NCBI GenBank assembly: GCA_041946685.1
Contig: JBHGAV010000016.1
Span: forward strand, 7,728-71,727
DNA: 64,000 nucleotides
Reading direction: 5' to 3'
DNA from: JBHGAV01 sp041946685
Lineage (GTDB): Bacteria; Acidobacteriota; Terriglobia; Bryobacterales; Bryobacteraceae
The notes beneath the pieces are model-generated. The model was not told the origin of the DNA, did no database searches, and saw nothing but the letters and a program-made list of their open reading frames with translations. The position numbers and the translations under genes were made by a program. Position 1 is the first letter of the stretch. Each line of letters opens with the position of its first letter. Positions 1 through 8,437 of the stretch are shown piece by piece.

Positions 1-435
1 GACAAATGGATGGCCAACTCGGACATGAGGCAGGCGATCTACTTCCGGGCCAGAATCGCGGGATGGGCGCCTGCCGCCGAGCTCCATCCGCGCAAGGTCG
101 GCTTCGTCGCCTGCATGATCGATCAGGGATTCCTGTTCAACGGCCCCCACTGGGACTTCCCGGACTCTCCTCTCCAGGGACTGGCGGCTCGGCCCGTGGT
201 CTATGAGAGCGTCCGTTCGCTGGAAGATTTCCAGCCCTGGCTTGACCGGGTGGTGAACTTGCCGGAGGACGTGGTAGACCAGGCACGCCGCCAGGTCCCG
301 CTTCAGTGGCTCGACGGTGATGGAGCGGCGCTCGATGGCCTGCTGGAAAGGCTCCTCCGCCGCCGATCCCGTGTGCCGGGCCTGATCGAGCAGTGTCGGC
401 GTGCTCGGACGAATCTGTTTCCAAATTGGCGCTGA
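1..435 (+). CDS. HipA-like kinase, C-terminal part (5' truncated)
   Basis: The reading frame is open from the first base of the window, so the start lies upstream and only the last 144 residues are visible. They begin D-K-W-M-A-N-S-D, which resembles the catalytic-loop pattern D-x-W-x-x-N-x-D of HipA-fold kinases. A M-I-D-Q-G-F segment and a W-D-F-P-D-S-P stretch follow, as in the stand-alone HipA-like kinase domain family that is common in soil bacteria. The tail ends with an Arg-rich helix and N-L-F-P-N-W. The family is related to the HipA toxin kinase, but no HipB partner is visible here. Substrate and role are unknown. The internal ATG at 10 is probably not the true start, because it would remove the first kinase residues. 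Confidence 0.6.
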   Translation, partial: DKWMANSDMRQAIYFRARIAGWAPAAELHPRKVGFVACMIDQGFLFNGPHWDFPDSPLQGLAARPVVYESVRSLEDFQPWLDRVVNLPEDVVDQARRQVPLQWLDGDGAALDGLLERLLRRRSRVPGLIEQCRRARTNLFPNWR

Positions 436-479
436 GTGGCCACGGCGTTTGGTTTTCATTCGTATAGAATGGACTCTTG

Positions 480-1355
480 ATGCACGCATTCATCTTGCAC
501 AACGACAAAGTCCTGCCCGCTGGGAGCGCGGTCCTATCCCCCGGGCAGGTGGGTCTCCTCTCCGGATGGGGAGTATTCAGCACTCTCAGGGTGAGCAAGG
601 GAGTCCTGTTCGCTTGGGAGCGGCACTGGGCGCGGATGCAGCACGATGCGGCACTGCTGCGAGTGCCCTTTCCGGCCGACCCCGAACCTGTCCGGCGGCG
701 GCTGCTGGATTTGATCGAGGCCAACCAGGCCTATGATGCGACCCTGCGTCTGGTTGTGGTCCGCAATCGGGGTGGGATCTGGGAGGGCCCCGGCCAGGTT
801 CGCGATTACGATGTGATCGGGCTGACCACCACGCTCAAGCAGTGGGGAGAGGGGACGCGGCTAGCTGTGGTCCCGCAGGCGCGACACGGTAAGTCGCCCT
901 TCGCTGGCCTGAAGACCCTCTCCTGGGCCATGAACTTATGCTGGCTGGAGCAAGCTCAGTCCAGAGGCTTCGACGAAGCACTACTGCTCGATGTTGATGG
1001 CAAGGTCAGCGAATGCACCTCAGCCAACATCTTCATGGCCTGCGGCAGCCGCGTCTTGACGCCGCCGCTTAGCTCGGGATGCCTGCCTGGCGTGACGCGG
1101 GACGTGCTTCTCCACGAGATCCGGGTTCCCGGCATCACGGTCGAAGAGCAGGAGTTTACGGTCGAGGGTCTTTTGGAAGCCGATGAGGTTTTTGTCACCT
1201 CTACGACCAGGAACTTGTTGCCGGTCCGGTCCGTGGAGGGAGACCAGGTGCCTTGCCGGGGCGACGTCCACCTGCGCCTGGCCCGCGCTTTTTCGGCGTA
1301 CGTCGACTCCTATGTGGCGGCCAGCGCCGGGGCGGCGGCGCGGCGATTTCGATAA
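480..1355 (+). CDS. Class IV (fold type IV) PLP-dependent aminotransferase
   Basis: This encodes a 291-residue protein of the branched-chain aminotransferase / D-amino-acid aminotransferase / aminodeoxychorismate lyase family. The PLP lysine is visible in F-A-G-L-K-T-L-S (about residue 145), followed about 32 residues later by the E-C-T-S-A-N-I-F motif that contacts the cofactor. The length fits the family. A TTG at 477 lies in frame just before the ATG at 480; I take the ATG. Family members are hard to separate from sequence. Ilv-type transaminase and PabC (4-amino-4-deoxychorismate lyase) are both possible, so no symbol is given. The zinc-ribbon gene follows 7 bases after the stop and may be co-transcribed. 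Confidence 0.85.
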   Translation: MHAFILHNDKVLPAGSAVLSPGQVGLLSGWGVFSTLRVSKGVLFAWERHWARMQHDAALLRVPFPADPEPVRRRLLDLIEANQAYDATLRLVVVRNRGGIWEGPGQVRDYDVIGLTTTLKQWGEGTRLAVVPQARHGKSPFAGLKTLSWAMNLCWLEQAQSRGFDEALLLDVDGKVSECTSANIFMACGSRVLTPPLSSGCLPGVTRDVLLHEIRVPGITVEEQEFTVEGLLEADEVFVTSTTRNLLPVRSVEGDQVPCRGDVHLRLARAFSAYVDSYVAASAGAAARRFR

Positions 1356-1362
1356 CCGAGGC

Positions 1363-1767
1363 ATGAACATTCGCTGCCCGAATTGCCAGAGCCGGAACGT
1401 CCGGTACTCACACCTCAGCACACCCAAGGAGCGGCTGTTTAGCCTGATCGGGATTCGCCCCTTACGATGCCGCGACTGCCGGGAGCGCTTCGTAACCCGC
1501 CTCTGGGATCCGGCAGACCTGCCTTATGCTCGCTGCCCCAGGTGTATGAACATGACGCTGTCCACCTGGTCACCCAGTCACTACCATGTGCCTGCCGGCC
1601 GTAGTGTCAAGCTCTTCTTCGGCGCCAGCCCTTACCGGTGCGAGAACTGCCGCTACAACTTCGTCAGCTTCCGGGCGAGAAAACATCGCTTCAAGCGCGA
1701 ACGGCGGGCCGCGCCACAGGAGGGGGCACCCGCCCCGCTGGCCAGTAAAGATGAGGAAAGCACTTAG
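1363..1767 (+). CDS. Small zinc-ribbon protein with four CxxC knuckles
   Basis: This 134-residue protein starts at the ATG at 1363, where the sequence turns into M-N-I-R-C-P-N-C. The frame stays open upstream, but that part is a shadow of the aminotransferase gene. Four C-x-x-C pairs lie near residues 5-8, 36-39, 58-61 and 93-96, which suggests two zinc sites. The C-terminal 35 residues are Arg/Lys-rich and look disordered. Such proteins are usually nucleic-acid binding or act as small assembly factors. I cannot assign a function. It follows the aminotransferase gene closely and precedes the gene-free stretch. Confidence 0.7.
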   Translation: MNIRCPNCQSRNVRYSHLSTPKERLFSLIGIRPLRCRDCRERFVTRLWDPADLPYARCPRCMNMTLSTWSPSHYHVPAGRSVKLFFGASPYRCENCRYNFVSFRARKHRFKRERRAAPQEGAPAPLASKDEEST

Positions 1768-2528
1768 GGCAAAAAAAAGGTTCCAAGTGACCCACTTTCC
1801 AGCTTGCTCTCCGGCCCGCGCGCACTCGGCCTGAGCATGGCATTCGGTCCGGCCGTGTGTTTCTCCCTTCGCTCCACGTGACGGTTCTTACCCGTCTCGC
1901 TTCATAGCTCCGGGCGGCACAAGCCTACCGCACCGATAGGAACCGACGCTTGACGACGGCCTTTCACTCTTCCGCAGTGAGTGACCCTTTTGGGATCCCC
2001 CCCGGCGGAGTCAAAGCTCCCGACCTATCGCTTCGGCGTCCCACCGAATGTTCCGACGACCCGTTCGGCCTTTGGGCTCCTCCCCCCAGCACCCGGTTGA
2101 CTCCGGCCTGGTCGGTATCACTGCCCGCGGCCCGTTGCCGCCTTCCCTATCCGGCTGCCACGGACTCTCCTCGGGCTTCCACTCCCCTCCGGGGTCCTAC
2201 CCCCTCGGGATCGTTGTGCTCGGCCCGATTCCCGTCCGCGAAGCTCACTTCTCCGGGAAGCCCGATCGCCCTTCGCTCCCCGCCCGCGCTGCTTTTTATC
2301 ACATGCGCTAGCGGATCATCGTTCCAGACTCGCTACTCCCCGCGAAGCCCGCTGTTCCGTGAACCTCTTGGAACCAGCTTCATGATGCGCCCAAAGCCGC
2401 CTGAAGTCAACAGAAATCGATATGGGCGCATGTCTTTTTCAGAGACTTTATTTTCTTTGATTTCAATAGAATGCGAGTGGATGAACGTGCAAGAGTTGTG
2501 GAAAAAACAATGCCGGCGGTTCCTGTTT
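1768..2528. other. 761-bp stretch without a convincing gene; possible structured RNA or decayed element
   Basis: No reading frame here looks like a protein. The longest frame (1950-2741, plus) is Pro/Ser/Arg-rich low complexity and runs into the 3' end of the minus-strand propeller gene. From about 1960 to 2380 the minus strand is purine-rich and the plus strand correspondingly pyrimidine-rich, with several local perfect stems. Examples are 2191-2203 (GGGGT/ACCCC), 2229-2234 with 2254-2259 (TTCCCG/CGGGAA) enclosing 2240-2251 (GAAG/CTTC), and 1967-1985 (CACTC/GAGTG). The last ~130 bases (2400-2528) are clearly AT-richer than anything nearby. A minus-strand non-coding RNA, an ORF-less intron or a degraded mobile element would all fit. 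None is proven. Confidence 0.4.
2385..2431. repeat. Perfect 9-bp inverted repeat at the edge of the AT-rich patch
   Basis: ATGCGCCCA at 2385-2393 is the exact reverse complement of TGGGCGCAT at 2423-2431, with a 29-base spacer. It sits where the GC-rich purine-biased block gives way to an AT-rich tail. It could be a stem at the end of a structured RNA or the border of an old insertion. Confidence 0.5.
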
Positions 2529-3602
2529 CTACTTGGTGACAAGACGGAGAATCGTCCCCTCGTCGGTGGCCACCCAAGCCGGTCCGCCTTCGGCCGCCGC
2601 CAGAACCGCTCTGGCTGCCTTGGGGCGACCCTCGATGCTCATCTCCGTCCATTCAACCAAGTCTCTGCTCTCGAAGATCCTAAGCCTTCCCCGGCGGCTG
2701 TGTCCCGTGCGTTCGATCGCCGCCAGCCAGGCCTGGCCTGAAGCACCAAGGTCGATGTCGGTGACGGCGCAGTCCGCCCGCCGGAAAGCACGCCAACTCT
2801 TCCCGGTCTTCCACTCGATCTGGAAGACTTCGGACGGGAATTCGAAGCCGCTCTGGAATTGGATCAGGCCGAGCCCCCGGCCGTCCGGCGCGAACACAAC
2901 CTTGGTCACGCGTCCGAACATCGAGGCCGTGGAAGCGCTCCACGTCGCCCCGGCGTCACGCGTATCAAGGAAGATCGTCAAGTGCGGCAACTCACGCCGG
3001 CCAGGCGCGCCGCCGGGTTGCGGCGGAATGCTTGCTCCGGCCGCCATGCCGAACCGGCCGCCGACAAAGGTGAGGCAGTCGTAGGAGGTGTATTCCGGCG
3101 TGCCAGCCGCCTCCTGTCCTGCCGCCACACGGCTCCAACTCGCGCCCCCGTCGCCTGTCTGATAGAAACCCTTGAGGGGCCCGACCGCCCAGCCTCGTCT
3201 TTCGTCGAGAAAGTGCACGCGGGTTACCTCCGGAGTTGAGGCCTCCGGCAGTTTGCTCCAGGTGGCTCCGAAGTCGGAGGTCTTCCACAGTCCGCCGCCG
3301 GTGACCATCCATCCGTTCACCTCGTTCAGGAAGAACAGAGACTGACCTTCTTCCTGGAGTGACACCCGGCTCCACCGGCGGCCTCCGTCCGCCGTGAGGA
3401 GAGCCAGCGGCTTTGCTCCCTGTCCTCTCCCGGCGCGGCCCACGGCGATACCACGATCCGCGGACGCGAACTTGAGGTCACTGAAAGCGACGGCCTCTCC
3501 GCCCTTGGGAGAGAACTGAACCCGCCATACTTGGCCGCGGGCGCAGGAAGCCATCCAGAAAAGGAGCCCCGCGATGCCCGCCAGTCGTGTCATCGAGTGC
3601 AT
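2529..3602 (-). CDS. Secreted beta-propeller protein, Ycf48/BNR-repeat-like
   Basis: This 357-residue protein has an N-terminal signal sequence (hydrophobic residues about 6-20, likely cleaved near C-A-R-G-Q). It is followed by repeated propeller blades with W-x-x-x and D-x-G-x-T-W / D-G-G-x-x-W motifs: T-A-D-G-G-R-R-W-S, T-S-D-F-G-A-T-W-S, T-G-D-G-G-A-S-W-S and T-R-D-A-G-A-T-W-S. These are Asp-box (BNR) repeats, as in the photosystem II assembly factor Ycf48/HCF136 and related proteins. In non-phototrophs such proteins are usually periplasmic or secreted and of unknown role. It is transcribed divergently from the bactofilin gene, with a 144-bp spacer, and ends in the AT-rich patch. Confidence 0.75.
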   Translation of the reverse strand: MHSMTRLAGIAGLLFWMASCARGQVWRVQFSPKGGEAVAFSDLKFASADRGIAVGRAGRGQGAKPLALLTADGGRRWSRVSLQEEGQSLFFLNEVNGWMVTGGGLWKTSDFGATWSKLPEASTPEVTRVHFLDERRGWAVGPLKGFYQTGDGGASWSRVAAGQEAAGTPEYTSYDCLTFVGGRFGMAAGASIPPQPGGAPGRRELPHLTIFLDTRDAGATWSASTASMFGRVTKVVFAPDGRGLGLIQFQSGFEFPSEVFQIEWKTGKSWRAFRRADCAVTDIDLGASGQAWLAAIERTGHSRRGRLRIFESRDLVEWTEMSIEGRPKAARAVLAAAEGGPAWVATDEGTILRLVTK

Positions 3603-3746
3603 CAGAAGCTTTGATTATCCTAGCAGCGAGCTTCACAGTAAACCGCGCGTTTGCGTTTTCGTCCCCCGCGCCGATAGTATAGGACATCGGCCTCATCGTG
3701 GCTGAATTCAGGCCGTCTGTTATGGCGGCGCGAGGAGGATGCGCCT

Positions 3747-4307
3747 GTGTGGAACAAGCGTAAAGAAGAGGAGCATACAATCCGATCAACAGCCCCTCCC
3801 ACTTCCGCGGAGCTTGCTCGGGAGGGCATACCGATTTCGACACTCCCCGGGAGGGCCTCGGAAACAGAGGTTTCGCGTGGCACGGCCCTGATCGGCAAGT
3901 CGCTGCTGGTGAAGGGGCAGTTGTTCGGCCGCGAGGACCTGACCATCGATGGCGAACTGGACGGCTCGCTGGAGCTGCAGGAGCACCGCCTGACCATCGG
4001 GCCGAATGGCAAGGTGCAAGCAAACATCAAGGCCCGTGAGGTAGTTGTGATCGGTACGGTTCACGGCAACATCGAGGCGACCGAGAAGATCGACATCCGC
4101 AAGGACGCCAAGCTGGTAGGTGACATCCGGACCGCAAGAATCATGATCGAGGATGGCGCATACTTCAAGGGCAGCATCGATATTCAGAAGCCCGAAGTCA
4201 GCCGGCCGCCGGCCGCCGCTCGTCCTCAGACGGCCGCGGCGGCAGGCGCCGCTCCACAGCAGCAGCCGCTGTCAGTAAACCCCAGTTCCCCCGAGGTGAA
4301 GCGCTGA
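3747..4307 (+). CDS. Bactofilin (polymer-forming cytoskeletal protein)
   Basis: This 186-residue protein has a central beta-helical bactofilin domain at roughly residues 45-150. It shows the repeating pattern G-K-S-L-L-V-K-G, L-T-I-D-G-E-L-D-G-S, L-T-I-G-P-N-G-K-V and V-V-I-G-T-V-H-G-N-I. Flexible N- and C-terminal tails surround it, the C-terminal one Pro/Ala/Gln-rich. Bactofilins self-assemble into filaments without nucleotides and shape the envelope. The start is GTG at 3747, preceded by a GAGGAGG-type ribosome binding site 8-14 bases upstream. The next gene begins 21 bases after the stop. Confidence 0.93.
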   Translation: MWNKRKEEEHTIRSTAPPTSAELAREGIPISTLPGRASETEVSRGTALIGKSLLVKGQLFGREDLTIDGELDGSLELQEHRLTIGPNGKVQANIKAREVVVIGTVHGNIEATEKIDIRKDAKLVGDIRTARIMIEDGAYFKGSIDIQKPEVSRPPAAARPQTAAAAGAAPQQQPLSVNPSSPEVKR

Positions 4308-4328
4308 CCTCAGGCGAGGTGCCCGCCT

Positions 4329-4976
4329 TTGCTTAGGGAACGGTTGAAGAGGCTGGTGGGGACCAGAGTGCCTCTCCCCAAGCCGGCGGCGCGCGAGACC
4401 CCGGTACCCGAGCCGGGGGCAGCCGCCTACGCCCGGCACAGCCATGGACTGGAACAGTTCTTTGCCCAGATCCAGGGGCAGGGGTCGTTACGAATTCTCG
4501 ACGTCGGCGGTGTCACGCAGGCCAATGTCGCGTTCATCACTGGCCTGGGGCACAAGCTGTACTCCGAGGATTTCTTGAGGGCGCTCGATTCTGCCGCGGG
4601 CCCCGAGCCTGCGGCGGCTCTGCTCCAGCAGACCCTGGGCTTTCCCCCCGGAGCTTTCGACGGCGTGCTCCTGTGGGACGTGCTGGAGTTCCTCCCGCAG
4701 CCTCTGCTTAAGGCCACGGTGGAGCGGTTGTATCAGGTGACGAAGCCGGGTTCCTGCATGCTGGCGTTCTTCCACGCGGACGAGAAGGCAGCTTCCGTGC
4801 CGGCTTACTCCTACCGCATTTCGGACGGCAGGACGCTGCTGCTGGCCAACAAGCAGATGCGCCGCCCGGCGCAGTTGTTCAACAACCGCGCCGTCGAAAG
4901 GCTCTTCCAGGATTTCCAGTCGGTGAAGTTCTTCCTCACCCGCGACCACCTCCGCGAAGTCATCGTCCGGCGGTAG
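4329..4976 (+). CDS. SAM-dependent methyltransferase-like protein
   Basis: This 215-residue protein starts at a TTG, with a GGCGAGG-type ribosome binding site just upstream. A class I Rossmann methyltransferase core is visible. R-I-L-D-V-G-G-V-T-Q at about residue 56 matches motif I, although it has D-V-G-G where D-x-G-x-G is usual. F-D-G-V-L-L-W-D-V-L-E-F at about residue 115 resembles the post-motif II strand. The shortened glycine motif makes activity uncertain and the substrate cannot be inferred. It lies close behind the bactofilin gene and may be part of the same transcript. Confidence 0.6.
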   Translation: MLRERLKRLVGTRVPLPKPAARETPVPEPGAAAYARHSHGLEQFFAQIQGQGSLRILDVGGVTQANVAFITGLGHKLYSEDFLRALDSAAGPEPAAALLQQTLGFPPGAFDGVLLWDVLEFLPQPLLKATVERLYQVTKPGSCMLAFFHADEKAASVPAYSYRISDGRTLLLANKQMRRPAQLFNNRAVERLFQDFQSVKFFLTRDHLREVIVRR

Positions 4977-5052
4977 CGCCGGAAGATGTTGTTCGCGCCG
5001 CCGGAGAAGCACGCTACAATGGGATCAACTTCTCTTTCTGGGTTCTGGGAAT

Positions 5053-6129
5053 ATGACGACCTCGTTGGATCCTTCCAAGGCCGAGGCTTTCTCTGCACGG
5101 CTGCTTTCCGCGCTCAACGACGCGGCTCTATGTTTGATGATCTCGGTCGGCCACCGCACGGGCTTGCTCGATTCCATGCGGGGGGCTCCGCCTTCCACCG
5201 CTGAAGAAGTCGCCGCAAGGGCCGGACTCAACGAACGGTAAGTACGAGAGTGGCTGGGCGCGGTTGTTTTGGCGGACGTTGTCGAGCACGATCCCCAGAC
5301 CAACCGCTACCGGCTGCCCCCTGAGCACGCCGCGATTCTTACGCGTGCGGCAGCCGCGGACAACCTGGCGGGATTCGCGCAGGACATCTCAGTGCTCGGC
5401 GGCGTGGAAGACGACATCGTCGAGTGCTTCCTGAAGGGGGGCGGGGTTCCCTACGAGCGGTTCCCGCGATTTCACGCGGTGATGGCGGAGGACAGCGGAC
5501 AGTCCGTGCTCTCGTCGCTGGAGTCGCACGTCGTGCCTCTCATACCCGGACTGGATCGCCGGTTGACGGAAGGGATGAGCGTGCTCGATGTCGGCTGCGG
5601 CAGTGGCAGGATCATGAACCGGCTGGCCGGTGTCTATCCGGACAGTTGCTTCGTCGGGATCGATCTCTCGCAAGAGGCGATCGAAATGGCGCGCGCCGAG
5701 GCTTCGGACAAGGGGCTGCGCAACATAAGGTTCATCGCAGCCGACCTGAGCGACTTCCAGCAAACGGCTGACCACGCCCTACTTGACTTGATCACGATCT
5801 TTGACGCCGTCCACGACGAGGCTAGGTCTTTGAACGTGCTCAAGGGGATCTATCGCGCGCTGAAGCCCGATGGCGTGTACCTCATGCAGGACATCCGCGC
5901 GTCCAGCCGTCTCGATTACAACCATGGGCATCCGATCGGCACGCTTCTCTACACTATCTCCTGCATGCACTGCATGACGGTGTCGCTGGCGCAGGGCGGC
6001 GAGGGGCTGGGCGCCATGTGGGGCGAGGAGAAGACGCGCGAGTATCTCCAGAAGGCCGGTTTCCGCTCGATCGAAACCCACCGTCTCGATCACGACATCC
6101 AGAACAACTGGTACATTGTCAGAAAGTGA
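5053..6129 (+). pseudogene. Class I methyltransferase with winged-helix N-terminus, interrupted by one in-frame TAA
   Basis: The frame from ATG 5053 to the stop at 6129 codes for one coherent ~358-residue methyltransferase, except for a TAA at 5239-5241. Around the stop the translation reads L-N-E-R-stop-V-R-E-W-L-G. Related proteins normally have Tyr there (R-Y-V-R-E-W-L-G), so a single TAC/TAT to TAA change explains the break. The upstream part (residues 1-62) is a helix-turn-helix-like dimerisation region. The downstream part has motif I V-L-D-V-G-C-G-S-G and the acidic strand F-V-G-I-D-L-S. A start at 5269 (TTG) could give a truncated protein that keeps the catalytic domain. A sequencing error, true nonsense mutation or readthrough are all possible. 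Confidence 0.75.
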
Positions 6130-6162
6130 CCTGCGTCCCGGACGCCCGCGTCAAATCAGACT

Positions 6163-6891
6163 TCACTTGTAGCACCCCCGCAACTGGTTCCAGCGCACGC
6201 GCACCACGTCCCCGAACATCGCCAGGCTGTCGCGCAGCATGCGAACCTTGGTGCCCTCCGAGTGGCTCCACCGCACTGGCACCTCGACCGACTTATAGCC
6301 GAGCAACCGCGCGATAAACAGTACCTCCACGTCGAAGCCGAACCGCTCCAGCCGCTGCCGCCGGAAAATCTCCCGCGCGGCGCCCGCCTCGAAGAGCTTG
6401 AAGCCGCACTGGGTGTCCTGGAAACCAAGCCCCGTGACCAGACGGACCAGGAGGTTGAACAACCGGCCGGCGTTCTCGCGGAAGACCGATTGGTGCACCT
6501 TGATCAGAGACCGGTCCAGGGCCCGCGACCCGATCGCCACAGCCGCGCCGCCCGTCGTGGCGGCTTCGAGCAGCTTGTCCAGCTCGTCAATTGGGGCCGA
6601 CAGGTCCGCGTCCGTGAACAGCACCCACTCCCCGCGCGCCTCCATCACCCCGTGACGGACCGAGTACCCCTTGCCCCGGTTGCCCGGGTTCTTCAGCAGC
6701 CGAAGGCCGCTGTACAGAGGCACAAGCCGCTCCACGATGGCGCAGGTGAGATCGGTCGACCCGTCATCGACCACGATCACCTCGGCGAACTCGGGCCTGC
6801 TGTCCGACAGGTAGCCGAACACGTCCCGCAGCGTGGCTGGCAGGCGGTTTTCTTCGTTGAACGCGGGAATGACGATAGAGATGGAATTCAA
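6163..6891 (-). CDS. Family 2 glycosyltransferase, dolichyl-phosphate-sugar synthase type
   Basis: This 242-residue GT-A enzyme begins I-S-I-V-I-P-A-F-N-E-E-N-R-L (nucleotide-sugar binding). It carries V-V-D-D-G-S-T-D, the metal-binding F-T-D-A-D-L-S-A, and D-T-Q-C-G-F-K-L-F, the pattern of polyprenyl/dolichyl-phosphate mannose or glucose synthases. It lacks the C-terminal membrane helices of the larger members. It probably loads a sugar onto a lipid carrier used by GT39-type enzymes, two candidates for which lie at 11592 and 43513. It is convergent with the broken methyltransferase gene and divergent from lysS. Confidence 0.88.
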   Translation of the reverse strand: MNSISIVIPAFNEENRLPATLRDVFGYLSDSRPEFAEVIVVDDGSTDLTCAIVERLVPLYSGLRLLKNPGNRGKGYSVRHGVMEARGEWVLFTDADLSAPIDELDKLLEAATTGGAAVAIGSRALDRSLIKVHQSVFRENAGRLFNLLVRLVTGLGFQDTQCGFKLFEAGAAREIFRRQRLERFGFDVEVLFIARLLGYKSVEVPVRWSHSEGTKVRMLRDSLAMFGDVVRVRWNQLRGCYK

Positions 6892-6931
6892 TGCTCAATT
6901 ATAATAAGTGATTCCCGCATAGGAGACTGGC

Positions 6932-8437
6932 TTGTCCCTCGAACAGGAGCTATTGGAGCAGCGTCTCAAACGAACCCGCGACATCGAAGCCCTCGGCTTT
7001 CGCCCTTACGGCCTGCGCTTCGAGTTCACGCACACCATCCCGCAGATTCTGGCCGGGTACGGCTCGAAGACGGCTGAGGAACTCGCCTCCCGCGTCGAGG
7101 TCCGCATATCGGGCCGCATCCAGACCCTGCGGCGCATGGGCAAAGCCGGCTTCCTGCATCTGCTGCAAGAAGGCGAGCGGCTCCAGATCTACGTCAAGAA
7201 GGACGCCGTTCCGTTGGTGGATTTCGAGCTTTACCAGTTGCTCGACATCGGCGACATCGTCGGCGTCGAGGGCTACTTGTTCCGCACCCGCACGGGCGAG
7301 CTGACCGTCCACGTCGAACGGCTCGTCCATCTTTCCAAGACCCTCCTGTCCATGCCCGAGAAGTGGCACGGTCTGGAAGACGTCGAGGTGCGCTACCGCC
7401 AGCGATACCTGGACTTGATCGCCAACCCGGAGGTACGGAAGGTCTTCGTCGCGCGCAGCCGCATCATCTCCTCGCTGCGCCGCCAGATGGAGGAGCGCGG
7501 GTTCATCGAGGTCGAAACGCCCATGATGCAGCCGCTCTACGGCGGCGCCGCGGCGCGTCCTTTCATCACCCATCACAACACGCTCGACATGGACCTGTAC
7601 CTGCGCATCGCGCCGGAGCTCTACCTCAAGCGTCTGGTGGTCGGGGGGCTGGAGCGGGTCTACGAGATCAACCGCAATTTCCGCAACGAGGGCATCTCCA
7701 CCCAGCACAACCCCGAGTTCACCATGCTGGAGTTCTACCAAGCCTACACCGACTACCGGGGTTTGATGGATCTGTCCGGGGAGCTCCTGCGGCAGGTCGC
7801 GCTGGACGGGGCAGGCTCGACCGTGGTCGAGTTCGAGGGCAACCGGATCGACTTCGGCAATGTCCGCCGCATGAGCCTCAAGGAGGCCGTCATCGAGTAT
7901 TGGAAGGACGGTGAGCGCCCGACCATGGAGCAACTCAACGACCCTGAGTGGCTCAAGTGGCATTCGACCAAGGGCTCAGCGGGAGAGGCCGTGGCCGATC
8001 TGTTCGAGCGCTATGCCGAGGCCGAGCTGATCCAGCCCACCATCATTTACGATTTCCCGGTGGAGACTTCTCCGCTCTCCAAGAGCAAACCGGAGGATCC
8101 CAGCCTGGTCGAGCGCTTTGAGATTTACGCCGCCGGCATGGAGATCGCCAACGCCTACACCGAGCTGAACGATCCCCAGGAACAGCGCCGCCGCTTCGAG
8201 ATGCAGCTTCGCATGCGCGAGAAGGGCGATGAGGAAGCTCACCAGATGGACGAGGACTTCCTCCGCGCGTTGTGCTACGGCATGCCGCCCACCGCGGGCG
8301 AGGGCATCGGCATCGACCGGCTGACCATGCTGCTGACCGGGTCCCGCTCCATTCGCGACGTAATCCTGTTCCCCCTACTGCGTCCGGAGGGGCCGATCGG
8401 TCTCGCCGACCGCCTGAGGGCCCTCGATGAAGGCTAG
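6932..8437 (+). CDS. lysS: Lysine--tRNA ligase, class II
   Basis: This 501-residue enzyme charges tRNA-Lys. An OB-fold anticodon-binding domain spans about residues 50-155 (V-R-I-S-G-R-I-Q-T-L-R). The class II catalytic core follows: motif 1 around V-E-T-P-M-M, motif 2 F-R-N-E-G-I-S-T-Q-H-N-P-E-F-T, and motif 3 G-E-G-I-G-I-D-R-L-T-M-L-L. The substrate segment I-A-P-E-L-Y-L-K-R is typical of LysRS. The start is TTG 6932, with AGGAGA about 5 bases upstream. The 3' end overlaps the permease gene by 11 bases, a common lysS-lolC/E arrangement in Acidobacteriota-like genomes. Confidence 0.97.
   Translation: MSLEQELLEQRLKRTRDIEALGFRPYGLRFEFTHTIPQILAGYGSKTAEELASRVEVRISGRIQTLRRMGKAGFLHLLQEGERLQIYVKKDAVPLVDFELYQLLDIGDIVGVEGYLFRTRTGELTVHVERLVHLSKTLLSMPEKWHGLEDVEVRYRQRYLDLIANPEVRKVFVARSRIISSLRRQMEERGFIEVETPMMQPLYGGAAARPFITHHNTLDMDLYLRIAPELYLKRLVVGGLERVYEINRNFRNEGISTQHNPEFTMLEFYQAYTDYRGLMDLSGELLRQVALDGAGSTVVEFEGNRIDFGNVRRMSLKEAVIEYWKDGERPTMEQLNDPEWLKWHSTKGSAGEAVADLFERYAEAELIQPTIIYDFPVETSPLSKSKPEDPSLVERFEIYAAGMEIANAYTELNDPQEQRRRFEMQLRMREKGDEEAHQMDEDFLRALCYGMPPTAGEGIGIDRLTMLLTGSRSIRDVILFPLLRPEGPIGLADRLRALDEG

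Noticed and set aside
2161..2172. GAGGAGAGTCCG on the minus strand, similar to a conserved RNase P RNA segment (GAGGAAAGTCC)
   Set aside because: The partner segment with ACAGAA that closes the P4 helix is not found in the expected place, so RNase P RNA is not supported.
1950..2741. 263-codon plus-strand open frame
   Set aside because: Pro/Ser/Arg-rich without domains. It runs through a composition break and then 213 bases into the opposite strand of a real gene; it fits a pyrimidine-rich stop-poor strand.
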